A stretch of 64,000 nt of DNA from Halichoerus grypus (lineage: Eukaryota; Chordata; Mammalia; Carnivora; Phocidae). Shown piece after piece: positions 27,001 through 38,690 of the stretch (its first letter is position 1; the number at the start of each line of letters is the position of its first letter). The notes beneath the pieces are model-generated. The model was given only the letters and a program-made list of their open reading frames with translations, did no database searches and had not been told where the DNA came from. The position numbers were made by a program, and so were the translations under genes. The DNA lies in the NCBI RefSeq assembly GCF_964656455.1, contig NC_135722.1, positions 110,800,234 through 110,864,233 on the forward strand. Reading direction: 5' to 3'.

Positions 27001-27299
27001 TGGGGCTGCCATCTACACGTGCCGCACCCCTCACCCGCAGGCGAGACGACCCGAAACCCCCAGTGCACACCTGAGACCAGGGGTAGGACCGAATCCTACA
27101 GATCAGGTGTTTCCTCCTACACGTACACACCTATGATGAAGTTTAACTTGTAAATTAGGCTCAGTAGGAGATTAACAGCTGTAACTAATAATAAAATAGA
27201 ATGACGGTATCAGGCACCTACAGACCCCCAGCCCCGGCGGCAGGAGGAGGACCATCTGCTTCGGGTCACTGGAAGTCCCAAGAGCCACGCCGAGGTAAA

Positions 27300-27460
27300 G
27301 GGAGGACTGCTGGGCATCCCACGTGGTCCTCACAACAACCCCATTCCTTAGGGGCCACTTCTATTTACATTTTGCTGGTGAGGATGGAAGTAACGGTTTC
27401 AGGTCACAGTCAGATAGTCTGTCCGTAAGCTGAGGTACACAGTGTGAACTCGGGAATAGT
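27300..27460 (-). repeat. MIR relic, diverged
   Basis: GTGGTCCTCACAACAACCCC, TTTACATTTTGCTGGTGAGG, then GTCACAGTCAGATAG: inverted MIR core. Confidence 0.6.
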
Positions 27461-28319
27461 GTCGTTGGCGAGATGCTGCCCTCCTAACTTCCTCACAGGC
27501 TCGTCGAAAGTCAGGAAAGAAAACGGGCAAAGCTGCAGAACAAGGCCTGAAATGGGCAATAAATGTTAGCTTTTAGCAATTGTTATGAGGTAAAAAGGGA
27601 AAATTTCCCTCTACCTGTATCCCACTGCCCTCCCCTCCCCAAAAGAAACCACTATTACACTCGTTTTTTTCTTTAAATATATTTTTATTTCTGTAACTGT
27701 AATGTATGTAAATACTAACCATATTGTTCAGCTACTTGCTTTTAAGTTACCCGTACGTCTTTGCGTATTTGGAGACATTTCCATGACAGTGTATAAAGAT
27801 TTAATTTAGGATAAAGATGACAGTTTATTTCAGTGGGAAAGATGAATTAATTAATTAATGGCATTAGGACGACCAGTTATCTTTTCTTCCATGTGGTTCT
27901 GTTCAGCGAATATTGGGTCCAGTGGCCTGCACCCCACAAAATATCCCCTCCCAGGTGAACGGCAAGCTGCTGCACCTTCCAACTCCTGCCACCAAGAAAA
28001 AAGAACAACAATCTTTAGGTTTTGGGGATAGCAGGTATCATTCTGACTATTTGGAAGAATGACAAGGCTGCCAAGATTTACATAGGGTCAGATTTAAATA
28101 GAGGGATAATTTTATTACAGATTCACGCCTATAACACCTAACAAGCCCCCAAAAGTGGCAGTGCAGACCCCTGGGATTCTGGAGCAAGACACCTGTTCAC
28201 GGCAGGAAACACACCTGGGGTGGCCCCACCTGGTCCAGAGAGCATGCGTCCCATGAACACGGCCAGAACTTGGCGTCGACCAACGCCTTTCCCCCAGCTC
28301 ATACTTGTAATCTTGTGGG
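27461..28319. other. Intergenic, nothing recognised
   Basis: No gene seen. 27930-28320 might be retroviral-like internal sequence next to the LTR-like block, but I cannot support this. Confidence 0.3.
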
Positions 28320-28860
28320 GTTCTCTGTGAGTTCTGTAGGGGAGGACCCTCCTGGGTTCTCCAGGGGGGGCCTATAAATTAGACTCACAAAAGACAGATG
28401 AAGGAGAAAACCAGAAGTCTATTAACATGTGTGTCATGCAGACACACGGGGGCACTAGCTGAGAAGTCAGGAGTTAGAACCGGGGTTTATATCACATCTT
28501 AATAAAAAAATATACATTTTCAGAGAAGAAACAAGACAAAGGAAAAGAAATCTGAGTTTCTAGGGGCAGCGCACTGGGGGAAGGTAAATATATCAGGGGA
28601 CCAATGGAAGAAATAACCTAGTTAGTAAAGTTTAGCATGTACATTCCTCTGGGGCCCCTCTAGGCTGGTAAGGGTCTAGCTAGCGGTGTCCTGGGTGGTT
28701 ACCTTCTGTCCTTCCTGGAAGAGAGGGGAGGGGCGGGAGGTTACAGGTATATGGCCCGCTTTTAGGCAACGAGGGGGAGGGCTTCTTCTCAGTTGCCTTC
28801 GGCTCAAAATAATCCTTATGCCAAAGTGACACACTCTGGGGAGGCGTGCTCTCTCTCCTT
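28320..28860 (-). mobile_element. LTR-like block (old endogenous retrovirus), minus strand
   Basis: Read on the minus strand it has the layout of a retroviral LTR: a U3-like stretch, GTGATATAAACCCCGG as a TATA-like signal, and a weak signal ATGTTAATAGACTTCTGG, then a CTCC/TCTGTCTTTTGTGAG region. I recognise the style of old mammalian LTRs but cannot name the family. No open frames; boundaries approximate. Confidence 0.5.
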
Positions 28861-28989
28861 CACACACTGAAGAGGAGGAAAACATTGGTGCCTGGATTAC
28901 TGACGGTCGCCTCACATGGGGACAACTTGGAAAGACAGGAAAGCCGGTCGTGAGAGCACTTCCAGTAAGCAGAGCCCTGAGCACATGTG

Positions 28990-29515
28990 GTGCTGATGTC
29001 GACGGTGATAAGCAGACATTAACTCAGCATGGGACGGGAAGAGGGCGAAAGTAAGAATAGACATAAAGCTCTGGGCTATCACAAGTCACCTGACTGGTTC
29101 ATCAGGGTCTGGAAGGAGCATGACAGACGGATGAGATTAGAGACAGGGAGGCCTGGGAAAGGTCCCCTGAATGAACGTGCGCAGGTGAGCACACCATGTG
29201 GGATTTTGTGTCTCACCTGAGCGCCCACAGAGAACTCACACTGAGGAGGAAGCACTGAACACCTGTGTGGATGGGATGACGCATCCAGGGGAGGTCAACC
29301 AGCTTCTGCCCGTAAACATGATGGGCCCACGAGCCCCAGGGCTGGGTCATGGCCATGGGGGCTGCTCATGAGCCCGACTCCCATCGATCTAGCTACTCTG
29401 CTGCAGGTCTGACTTGTCAGTATTGAACGCAGAATCTGAGTCCCCAGGATGGGACCGTTCCTCAAGGGGACCGAGTCACTTGTGAGACGTTGATTAAATC
29501 AGATGTTGAAGGTAT
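28990..29515 (+). mobile_element. ERVL-like pol remnant (RNase H/integrase region), broken
   Basis: Plus-strand text follows the order of ERVL pol as I remember it: a GATTTTGTGTCTCACCTGAG, GCCCACAGAGAACTCACACT segment, then GGGCCCACGAGCCCCAGGG, and a late segment ACTGAGTCCC-like (AATCTGAGTCCCCAGG) followed by GACCGTTCCTCAAGGGGACC. All frames are broken by stops and indels, so it is inactive. Its orientation is opposite to the adjacent LTR-like block, so the two need not belong together. Confidence 0.55.
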
Positions 29516-29559
29516 GAATCTATCTTCATGGCACCACCAAGCTGGGCTAACTATTCCTC

Positions 29560-29760
29560 CTCCCCACTCCTCAGTATCTCAGCAAACACCTTATCATCGT
29601 GCAGGCCACGTAGCGTTCTAATTTTGTGTGTCTATTTCAACCAAGCTACCCACTTCTTGAGGGCAGATTCCAGGGGTCACTCTTCATGGGTTCCCGAGCC
29701 TTACCTCCAGGCCAGACCACACACCATAGGCTTTATAAATACCTGGTAAATAAATGAATA
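29560..29760 (+). repeat. L2 3' fragment
   Basis: CCACTTCTTGAGGGCAGATTCC and CTGGTAAATAAATGAATAAG resemble the 3' end of L2. Diverged. Confidence 0.55.
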
Positions 29761-30334
29761 AGTAAAAAACTCACCCAAACACCCCAGTGAGGGATACTAA
29801 GGGCCATAAGTAGGGCAGTGCCCGTGGGTTTGGAGAGTCTCGCCGTGTCAGCCCTGGTTAGAGTCCCCACACCAAGATTAGGGAGCTTTTGGTAACCACA
29901 CTGGGATCAGGATGGAAAGAGAATCAGACCAGACAGTAATGCAGTTGGTGAAACCATTTGATTACCTATCCAGTATTAATAACTGTGATGATCACAATGA
30001 CACAAAAACCTAGTCTTAGAAGTCCGTCATGTGGCTTCCAGCCCTGGGCCTAGCACAGGGGCTGGTGCGGAACAAACAGGCTGCACGTGCCCACAGAATG
30101 GGCGTGAACTGATGAAAGGCAGCGTGGGCCACGGAGAGGACTGGGTTCAGAGCCGGAGAGGACTGGGTTCAGAGCCGGAGAGGACTGGGTTCAGAGCCGG
30201 GCAGGCCTGGCTCCAACCCCAGCTCTACCACCCGTTACCGATGGACCTTTGAAACTCAGAGAGAACAACAGCTTCCCGAATGATTCGGTGGAAAGCCTCA
30301 GAAAACCGACCCAAACAAGCACATTCAAAAACCA
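29761..30334. other. Intergenic with a 22-bp tandem repeat
   Basis: Apart from the minisatellite at 30135-30200 I recognise nothing here. Confidence 0.4.
30135..30200. repeat. 22-bp minisatellite, three exact copies
   Basis: The 22-bp unit starts AGAGGACTGGGTTCAGAGCC; exact copies lie at 30135-30156, 30157-30178 and 30179-30200. The perfect identity suggests recent expansion. Confidence 0.98.
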
Positions 30335-30665
30335 ACCAGCCCACACATATATGGGGAATTTTATCAGCTTGCATAACTGGGAAATTCAAGTAGTGAGAAC
30401 CCCTTCAGCTCTGGGCCAGTCTAAGGAATCAAGTGGTGTGACTGGAAATCTGAGGCCTTCTGCTCAGTCCTATTCTCAGGCAAGGGTTCTCCGTGGGGTA
30501 GCGAGATGGCCATTAGCTGCTGCAAGCTTGCAGGTTCTTAACAGCTCACGCTCCAAAAAACAAGAACTCTCTCAACAGTTTGTGCCTCAAGCCCAGAAAA
30601 GGCTCCTCACACCTACTTCTGGGGTCACCTGACCACTCCTGGACTACTCGCTGTATCCAAACCCT
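30335..30665 (+). repeat. Ancient interspersed repeat, family not named
   Basis: TAACTGGGAAATTCAAGTAG, CTATTCTCAGGCAAGGGTTC, AGATGGCCATTAGCTGCTGC and CACTCCTGGACTACTCGCTG follow the order of an old mammalian repeat I recognise by text. Diverged. Confidence 0.45.
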
Positions 30666-31619
30666 GGGGAGGGGCAGGGGGCCTGTCAAAGCACAGGAAG
30701 GACCCGGTAAGTAGGGGAGGCGCAGCTCACAGAAGGAAAAGCCACCAAGCAGACCAAAAGGTAACAACCTCGCACTAAAATTATCTGTCGGCACTGATGT
30801 GATGATTAACAGCAAAATCGCCCGTAAAGCATTTACTAAGTCAGAAAAGGCATTCAACAAATAGTAGTTATTATTAATAAAGCTGTTAAGGGGAACAGAG
30901 TTCAGAGTAACTACAAGAATTATACATTCAACTTAAATTGTATCCTTATTAAGTGCCAAAAAAAAAAAACCTCTTCTTTTTAAATGTTGAATTTTTGTGT
31001 GTCATACTATACCCTAATTTAGGAAACAGAAAATTGCACCGGTCTCCCTGAACACCAAGGAGACCCTGGGAGCTACAAGCTCTGAGCGTTCAGTTAGGAC
31101 GTGAGGCCTTAGGAACACAGCCCCAGACACTTTTGAGATCATGAGCCAGTTGGCTCACATAGTTAGCATTCCTCTCTTGCTCATTTGCTGATTTAAGAGA
31201 GAGAGAGAGAGGCTAAATGCAATTTGCTGTACAGGGCTGGACCCTGGAACAGAAAAGAACATAAATGCAAAAACGAGTGGAATCCAATTAGTCTGTAGAT
31301 TAGTCAGTAATGACATGGCAGTGGTAACGTATGTCGTCTTCATAAATGAATCGCCGTCAGGTAAGATGTTAACACTCGAGAAAGCTGGCTACAGCGTATT
31401 CAGGAACTCTCTGTTCTATCTTTGGAATCTTTCTGTAAATAAAAAATTATTTTGAGCAAAAAAGCTTTTTTTAAGGCAAATGTCAAAAGAACAAAATACT
31501 TGGAGGACCTCCAAAGAGGAACACGCAGAAAAAAAGACCCGTCCCTGCTCTCGAGGACCTTACCGTCCTATTGAGATGGGAAATAACCTAGAAACACTTT
31601 ATGAACCAGCGTTTCATCC
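30666..31619. other. Intergenic, nothing recognised
   Basis: A short GAGA tract near 31195-31210 is the only structured element I see. Confidence 0.4.
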
Positions 31620-31870
31620 CATGACAGGAGCAGTGTTACACAGTGACTAGCAGGACAGACGGCCATGCCTTCCACGGACCAGCTCTGTGATACCGGCTAA
31701 ATTATTTAGACTCTGCACCTCAGTGACTTCATCTGTGAAGGGGGATGATGATACCACTTACCCACCACTGGGCTGTTCTGAGGATTTAATGATACATAAA
31801 ACAGCACAGAGCCGACGACCTGGTGAACTTTATAAGAACGCTGACTATTATGATTATATTATAAAGTACA
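31620..31870 (+). repeat. MIR relic
   Basis: ACCAGCTCTGTGATACCGGC, CCTCAGTGACTTCATCTGTG, GGGCTGTTCTGAGGATTTAATG and AGAACGCTGACTATTATGA: a near-complete sense MIR. Confidence 0.85.
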
Positions 31871-32954
31871 AAAATATATAGCAGTTGCTAAGGGAAGCAG
31901 AAAAGCCCAGAGCAATCAGGTTCAACGATATCGATGATTGGAACTTAAAAATAATTCAAAGACCAATTGTTGGGCTCTTATTATGTGTCTAGCATGGTTT
32001 TAAATGTGCATGTGTATTATTTCATTCACTGCTCAAAATCATCCCATGAAGTAGTGCATCAGTCAGGATTCAGTTGAGAATGACAGGATTTGCCTTCGCC
32101 AGTTTTAGAAGAAAGGAAATACGGGGAATTACCTGTTCACAAAAATCATGGAAAGGGCAGACCTCCGAGAAGGACTCCCAGAACAACACCATAAACTGAC
32201 CAAAGAAACCACTCCTTCCACGGCCTGGAGCCTGGGAGTCAGCAAGTTACTCTGTGCATCCGTGGTCCTGGGATGCCCCCGGCTGAGCTTCTCCCCACGC
32301 ATCCGGGAGCCACAGTCTACATCATGCCCATAGAACCACAGAAGCGAAATGTAAATTGTGGTAACATTCACTGAAATAAGAAACACAGAGGAGAAGGAAA
32401 CTGGTGAGCAAAAAATCATAACTTCCATGTAGGATGGGTAGTTCCTATGGAACATCCAAATGGACATTCCTAGAAGGCAACAGGAAATACAGATTTAAAG
32501 GCGACAGATTTAGAACAAATTTAGGCCAGGGAATGAGGTCAGTGCTTTACAAACATGTCCTTTATCCCAACAGCAACTAAGTGATGAGATATTATTATCT
32601 CCCAGAAAATGAGGTTAGAGACATTTGTGCAAGTCTGCGCTCGCACAGCTGGTCGGAATCAGCCAGAACTCAAGGAGGGGATGCGATCACGGCAACACTG
32701 GACAAGCAGGAACTGATCACGGAGTGGACAGTAAATGAAACTCTGAAATCGATGAGCTCACCCAAGGCACATTCATACACGAGAAAGGGGACCGAACCTT
32801 AAAGATTGCCAGGAGTTAGGGGATGGACAGAGGAGGGGGGGTGTGAATAAGAAAACGGGGAGCAGGGTAGGAGAGAAAGCAGGAATCTAGGGCGTCGTTT
32901 GCCTCCAAGTGATTAAATTCCATAAGGACCAAGAAGAGTCCTCCAGACGTAGCA
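31871..32954. other. Intergenic, nothing recognised
   Basis: 32060-32230 (CAGTCAGGATTCAGTTGAGA...) looks like part of an old interspersed repeat; no gene seen. Confidence 0.35.
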
Positions 32955-33125
32955 ACAAAGTCCCCTATTATACCCTGCTGTTACACATTTATACTTTCAT
33001 GTGTAAGATGGTCCCATTCTGTCTCCCCACAAGATGTTTGAGGTCAGAGTAGATGTCTGTTCACTCCTTTACCCCTAGGACAAAGCTCATATAATGAATA
33101 AATTAATGTTTTTGTTGCATAAATG
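32955..33125 (+). repeat. L2 3' fragment
   Basis: AGATGTTTGAGGTCAGAGTA, CTTTACCCCTAGGACAAAGC, ATGAATAAATTAATGTTTTTG: decayed L2 3' end. Confidence 0.5.
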
Positions 33126-33141
33126 AATAAATCTGGGGATA

Positions 33142-33369
33142 TAGGAGCGCCTGGGTGGCTCAGTCGTTAAGCATCTGCCTTCAGCTCAGGTCATGATCTC
33201 AGGGTCCTGGGATCAGGTCCCACATCAGGCTCCCTGCTCAGTGGGAAGTCTGCTTCTCCCTCTCCCCCTAGCCTCTCCACCCCATCCCCCCCTTGTGCTC
33301 TCTCTCACTCTTTCTCTCTCAAATAAATTTTTAAAAACTTTTTTAAAAATTTTTAAAAATTTATGAAAA
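33142..33369 (+). mobile_element. CAN-SINE, plus strand
   Basis: Full copy with head GGAGCGCCTGGGTGGCTCAG, long CT-rich part and A/T-rich tail. A 12-bp target duplication AATCTGGGGATA at 33130-33141 and 33370-33381 is exact. Confidence 0.97.
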
Positions 33370-33384
33370 AATCTGGGGATACAC

Positions 33385-33496
33385 TTTTTTTAAAGATTTT
33401 ATTTTTAAGTAATCTCTACACCCAACATGGGGCTTGAACTCACAACCCCAAGATTAAGAGTCCCATGCTCCACCGACTGAACCAGCCAGGTGCCCC
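33385..33496 (-). mobile_element. Short CAN-SINE variant, minus strand
   Basis: Inverted short form: poly-T, AAGTAATCTCTACACCCAAC, GGGGCTTGAACTCACAACCC, AGATTAAGAGTC and the inverted head AGCCAGGTGCCCC. It lies head to tail against the SINE at 33142 and belongs to the same variant as the copy at 60149. Confidence 0.92.
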
Positions 33497-35539
33497 AGAG
33501 ATATATACTTCTTAATGGGGCTGAATCCATCCAGCTCAAAGATGGGATCAGGAAAGGCCTTCTCTCCCGAATGGAGTCTTCTACACAAATGAGAAAGTGG
33601 CTATGATGAATTAAAAATGTATCTACAAAGGAAGAGTTATCAAAACAATTTAGAAAGTATTCCTAGCTGGTTTTAGGAAAAGTCCCCTCCCCGTTACCCC
33701 TTGCCCTCACCAATATTCAGCTGGTCTGTGTGACACTCCTTTTTAAGCGAATCACGGAAAGCTGTGTTCAGTGAGAGCAGGTGCATCCTGGCAAAGCGAT
33801 GGCTCAGACTACGGAACGGGGCAATGACGCTTCAACTCTGGACTCAGTTGTCTTTCTAGACGTGATCCCGCCTTCCCGCCAACTCAGCACATGGATGTCG
33901 GATCAGCAAAAGGATATACTGAAATACCCATCCCAAATAAGGAAGCAAAATGGCAAAACACTGAGGAAATTTTTGAGAAGACTTAATGACTTCGGGTGGC
34001 AAGAAGAAAGGGAAAAAAATGACGAACCTGCTGGCCAAGGAAAGGGGATGAGTGGCCCTGCACCCCACAATGGGGGGGTTCCCCTCGTGAAAACCAAGAA
34101 GTAGCCTGATCAGCACGAGACCTTCACCCCTCCCCACACAGTCTTCACCGGAACCCTGCGTCTTAGAAATGCCTAATTAGAAAGAAATCCTTGGTCAAAT
34201 AAGTTTGGAAATGAAAAAATAAAAGTAAAATCACAGATTCAGAACACGGATTTACACGTTGGAGGCTCTACAAAATCCTCCAAGAAGCAAGACTGTTAAC
34301 TTGTTTTAATATAATCCTTTCCCAAAGTTATTTTGCCACGGTGCACTTCTACGTAGCATCTGTTCATGCCCTGCATTTTTATGTTCTTGGGAAATGCTGC
34401 TGGAGAAGTTCGTAGGTCTGGCAGTAGACCTTGGAGGCTTGGCAAGTGTGTTACCGAATATTCGGATATAGAACCAAACATAAAGCATCAAAGACATCTC
34501 CCTGGCCACGGTGAGCGACTCTGGACCGCACCCTTAGAATCCCCAAGGGCACCTGAGTAGAGAGGCTTGGGAAACACAGGGGTAAGCAATAAGGAGCTAG
34601 TTATAAAACTCTTCAGGTGATAAAGGCCCAGAAACCACGTCGGGACTAAGTGAAGGCGGCAGAGGCAGGTCCCTTCCCAGCGACCCTTGCACATTATCCG
34701 CAGTCCTGTGCCAGGCTGTGACCCGCCTCCCATCACCCCCTACCCTTTAATCTGTGCAGACCTCCAGCTCGAGTCCCTCGGAGGAGGTCGAGCACGCAGA
34801 GTGACGTCTGTCCACGGGGCTGGGCTGGGGTGACACGGTCACTCCCTTTCTTTCCAAGGTGTAAGTTGTAAAAACCGACACTGAGGGAAGATGCCTAGCT
34901 CCGTGCCCTTCCTCGTGCAAGCAGGGGAGGTGGGCGCAGTTTCGCAAGGTCCAGACCCCAGCAGGTCCGGTCGGGGGAAAGGAAGGGGTAGAGGAAGAGC
35001 ACCGTTGTGCTTCTGTTTTCTCCCTTCGGTGGTGGACGAGGTAGGAAGCCCAGAACAGGAGCGGAGCAGAGACTGCAGGCCCTCGGAACACCCTGTCTGC
35101 CCCTGTCTCCTCGCTCTGCCCCTTCCTCCTCCTCTTTCCCAATTCTAGAACTTTCCGTGCGTGACGCTTGGGCTTCAGCGTGTGGTGACCTCACCGAGAG
35201 GCAGCACCCCTGCCGCAGCGCCAACCGCACTCAGAACAGGCTCGGACGCCACCTCGTGGGGTCGCCTGTCACCGGACGAGGAGGGAGGGCCGCGCAACCG
35301 CCGCCGCCGCCTCCACGAAGGTGCTTCCTTCGCTCCACAGAAACCCATCTTCTCCCGGACGTGAAGTGTTTCCACGCACTTACAATTAAACTTGTGTCCT
35401 TGTGCTAGCATCTGGTGGACTCTGTCTTCACCACTGTGACTTTTTCTCCTGGATACGTCTTGTTGTTCGTACTGTGCACCCAAAGATTTCATTGATAAAT
35501 ACCACAAATGCTTTTCTTATTTAAAAAGTCAACAGCACC
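33497..35539. other. Intergenic; CpG-rich from about 34740
   Basis: 33500-34740 shows no gene or named repeat. 34740-35360 is G+C- and CpG-rich, with a CCGCCGCCGCC run near 35301, but no recognisable coding sequence. Confidence 0.4.
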
Positions 35540-35733
35540 GGGCGCCTGGGTGGCTCAGTCACTGGGCGTCTGCCTTTGGGTCAGGTCATGATCTTGGGGT
35601 CCTGGGATCGAGCCCCGCATTGGGCTCCCTGCTCCGCAGGAAGCCTGCTTCTCCGTACCCCCTTCTCATGCTCTCTCTCTCACTATCTCTCTCTCTCAAA
35701 TACATAAATAAAATCTTTTTAATTTTAAAAAGT
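35540..35733 (+). mobile_element. CAN-SINE, plus strand
   Basis: GGGCGCCTGGGTGGCTCAG head, GGTCCTGGGATCGAGCCCCG, CT-rich part, AATAAAATC tail. Target duplication AAAGTCAACAGCACC (35525-35539) / AAAGTCAATAGCACC (35734-35748), one mismatch. Confidence 0.97.
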
Positions 35734-35959
35734 AAAGTCAATAGCACCTATGATAAGACGATTTTTTTAATTGGTTATTGTAACATGCCACAATGTAATA
35801 TTGAAAACAGTTCCCTCTGTCTCAGAAAACACTGGCATTATCAGCATCAGTAAAATTTTTGGAACAAGACCACTTAGACTTCCTATTTTTCTTGTGTACC
35901 TAATTGTCTGATGATCGTGCTGGGTTCATAGAGGTTAGCGTACATAAAAACGCCCAGCG

Positions 35960-36150
35960 CATAATGACAATGACAGCAATCCCAGCCAGCGTTTATGAAA
36001 GTCTTACCGTGCTTACACACTTAGTCCCCTCATCAATCCCCTCTCCAACCAAAAGAGAAAGGTACCCTCCCTGTTTTTCAGATAAGAAATCTGAAGCACA
36101 GAGAGGTTAGGTACTTAGTCACTATGACACTAGGGGACTGACCAGGACTG
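35960..36150 (-). repeat. MIR relic
   Basis: Inverted MIR: CTGTTTTTCAGATAAGAAATC, GAAGCACAGAGAGGTTAGGT, preceded by CACTTAGTCCCCTCATCAATCC. Confidence 0.75.
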
Positions 36151-36234
36151 AGCAACCTCCTTTCGTAGGACAACAAGTCTGGTCAGAACATCAGAGCAGA
36201 AAATCACACTACAGCAGGGGGAAGCAAAGGCCTA

Positions 36235-37015
36235 GAAAGGAAGGCTGTCAAAAGTAAAGCATGGACACAGCTGTCAGACTGGCTAGAATCCACAGCACAG
36301 GAAACGACAGGTGTTGGCGAGGATGCGGAGAAAGGGGAACCCTCCTAACTGTTGGTGGGAATGCAAGCTGGTGCAACCACTCTGGAAAACAGTATGGAGG
36401 TTCCTCAAGAAGTTAAAAATAGAGCTACCCTATGACCCAGCAATTGTACTACTGGATATTTACCCAAAGAATACAAAAATATGCCTTCGAACGGATGCAC
36501 CCACCCTGATGTTTATAGCAGCATTATTTACAATAACCAAGATATGGAAGCAGCCCAAGTGTCCATTGGCTGATGAATGGATGAAGAAGAGGTGGTATAT
36601 ATATATACAATGGAATATTACTCAGCCATCAGAAAGAGTGAGATCTCGCCATTTGCAAGGACACAGATGAAGCTAGAGAGTATTATGCTGAGCGAAATAA
36701 GTCAGAGGAAGACAAATACCATATGATTTCACTCATATGTGGAATTTAAGAAACAAAACAAACGATCATAGGGGGGAAAAAGAGCGAGAGGCAAACCAAG
36801 AAACAAGACCCTTAACTACAGAGAACACACTGCTGGTCACCAGAGGGGAGGTGGGTGGAGGGATGGGGGAAACAGGTGATGGGGAGGAAGGAGCACACCT
36901 GTCGTGATGAGCACTGGGTGGTAGATGGAAGTGCTGACTCACTATATTGTACACCTGAGAATAATGTTAGTTACATGTACTTCAACTAACTGAAATTAAA
37001 ATAAGAACTTTAAAA
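36235..37015 (+). mobile_element. L1 3' end (ORF2 end plus 3' UTR)
   Basis: Well-preserved carnivore L1: GGTGTTGGCGAGGATGCGGA, CTATGACCCAGCAATTGTAC, CAATGGAATATTACTCAGCC, ATTATGCTGAGCGAAATAAG, the G-rich 3' UTR and an AAAATAAGAACTTT tail. About 119 codons of the ORF2 C-terminus remain open (36311-36670). Confidence 0.94.
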
Positions 37016-37029
37016 AAAGAAAAAAATAA

Positions 37030-38215
37030 TAAAGTATGTGGATCAGTGACCTACATATAAGAGCTAAAACCATAAAACTCTTAAAATATAGGCAGAAATC
37101 TTCATGACTTTGAATTCAGTGGTGGGTTTCTAGATCCAACACCAGAAGCAGAAGCAACCAAAGAAAAAATAGATAAATTGGACTTCATCAAAATTAGAAA
37201 CTTTTGTGCATCAAAGGACATTATCAAGAACGTGGAAAGGCAACCTACAGAGAGGGAGAAAGTATTTGCAAATCATATATCTGATAAGGGTTTAACATCC
37301 ACGATATATAAAGAACTCCTACAACTCAACAGCAGAAAGACAACCCAATTAAAAATACAGTCAAAAAGCTTGAATAGATATTCCTCTAAAGAAAATTTAC
37401 AAATGGACAACAAGCACAGAAAAAGATGCTCAACATCCTTCACTGGTCATTAGAAATACATATCAAAACCATGAGATACCACTTCACGGTTATAATTAAG
37501 AAAAGTTTTTAAACACGGGAAATAACAAATGTTGATGAGGATGTGGAGAAATTGAAATCCTCCTATGTTGCTGGCAAGAATGTAAAATGACGCTGTCTCT
37601 ATAGAAAACCATTTGGTGGTTCCTCAAGAATTTAATCTATTCATAATAGTGTTCTTATATGGCCCAGCAATTCCACTCATAGGTATCTGCGCAAACTGAT
37701 TGAAAACAGGGATTCTAACAGATATTTGTACACTGAGGACCACTGCACAATTGTTCACAATAGCCAAACAGTGAAAACAACCCAAGATGTTGACAGATGA
37801 ATGGATAAATAAAATGTGATACATTCATACGATGGATTATTATTCAGCCGTAAAAAGGAAGGAAGTTCTGATACCTGCTACAATGTGGATGAACCTTGAG
37901 GATATTTTGTTAAATGAAATAATCCATACACCAAAGGACAACTCTGATATGAATAAATTCATATGTGTAAAATAATCATATTCATAGAGACGGATGTAGA
38001 ATTGAGATTACCAGGGGCTAGGAAGACCGGGGAGGGAAAGAATTATCGTGTAATGGGTATAGAGTTTCTGTTTGGGATGATAAAAAAGTTCTGGAACTAG
38101 ATATTGGTGATGGTTGTTCAATATCGTGAATGTACTTAATGCAACTGAGCTGCACAGTTAAAATGGTGAAAAGGGTAAATGTTATAGTATGCATATTTTA
38201 CTACAATAAAAAAGG
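37030..38215 (+). mobile_element. Older L1 3' end, 1.2 kb
   Basis: Second L1 directly after the first: TTGGACTTCATCAAAATTAG, CTTTTGTGCATCAAAGGACA, ATTATTCAGCCGTAAAAAGG and an old-type 3' UTR (GGTGATGGTTGTTCAATATC, TACTACAATAAAAAAGGC). More stops and indels than the preceding copy. Confidence 0.92.
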
Positions 38216-38249
38216 CATTATTTTCCGTCTTCACAACAACCACCAACAT

Positions 38250-38690
38250 TTGCTTACAACATGACAAATCCGATAATGCTACTTTCTTCCTTTGAAACAT
38301 TCCTTGACACTGTTTAGGATTAAAGTCAAAAGCCCCTAGCAGACAAGACTGGCTCTTCACAACCTGAACCCAAACTCCTTTCCTAGCCACTCACCTCCCA
38401 GCAACACCAACGGCTTGTTCTTCATCATGTCTTCTTTCCTTCTGGAGTGTTGTACCTATAATGCCTACCCAGGGGAATGCCTAGTTATCCTCTCAAATCC
38501 AGCTAAAATGTCACCTCCTCCATGGATCATGCCTCAGTTCCCGTGGGAAGGATTAGCTGTCCCCCTCCTTGGTAACATTGCTTACTACAAGCATTTGTCC
38601 CACTGTACAGGGGTCCTGCACCCCCACTCTAGAGTATAAGCTTCTTTAGGCAGGGACGGGGACTTGATCCTGTTTGTTCATTTTTCACTA
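38250..38690 (+). repeat. L2 fragment
   Basis: CCAGCTAAAATGTCACCTCC, ATGGATCATGCCTCAGTTCC, CTTCTTTAGGCAGGGACGGG: characteristic L2 3' region, diverged. Confidence 0.75.

Noticed and set aside
30135..30200. Regular short repeats as a CRISPR-like array
   Set aside because: Copies are head-to-tail without spacers; an ordinary minisatellite in a mammalian genome.
36311..36670. 119-codon open frame
   Set aside because: It is the C-terminal end of L1 ORF2 in a truncated L1, not a host gene.
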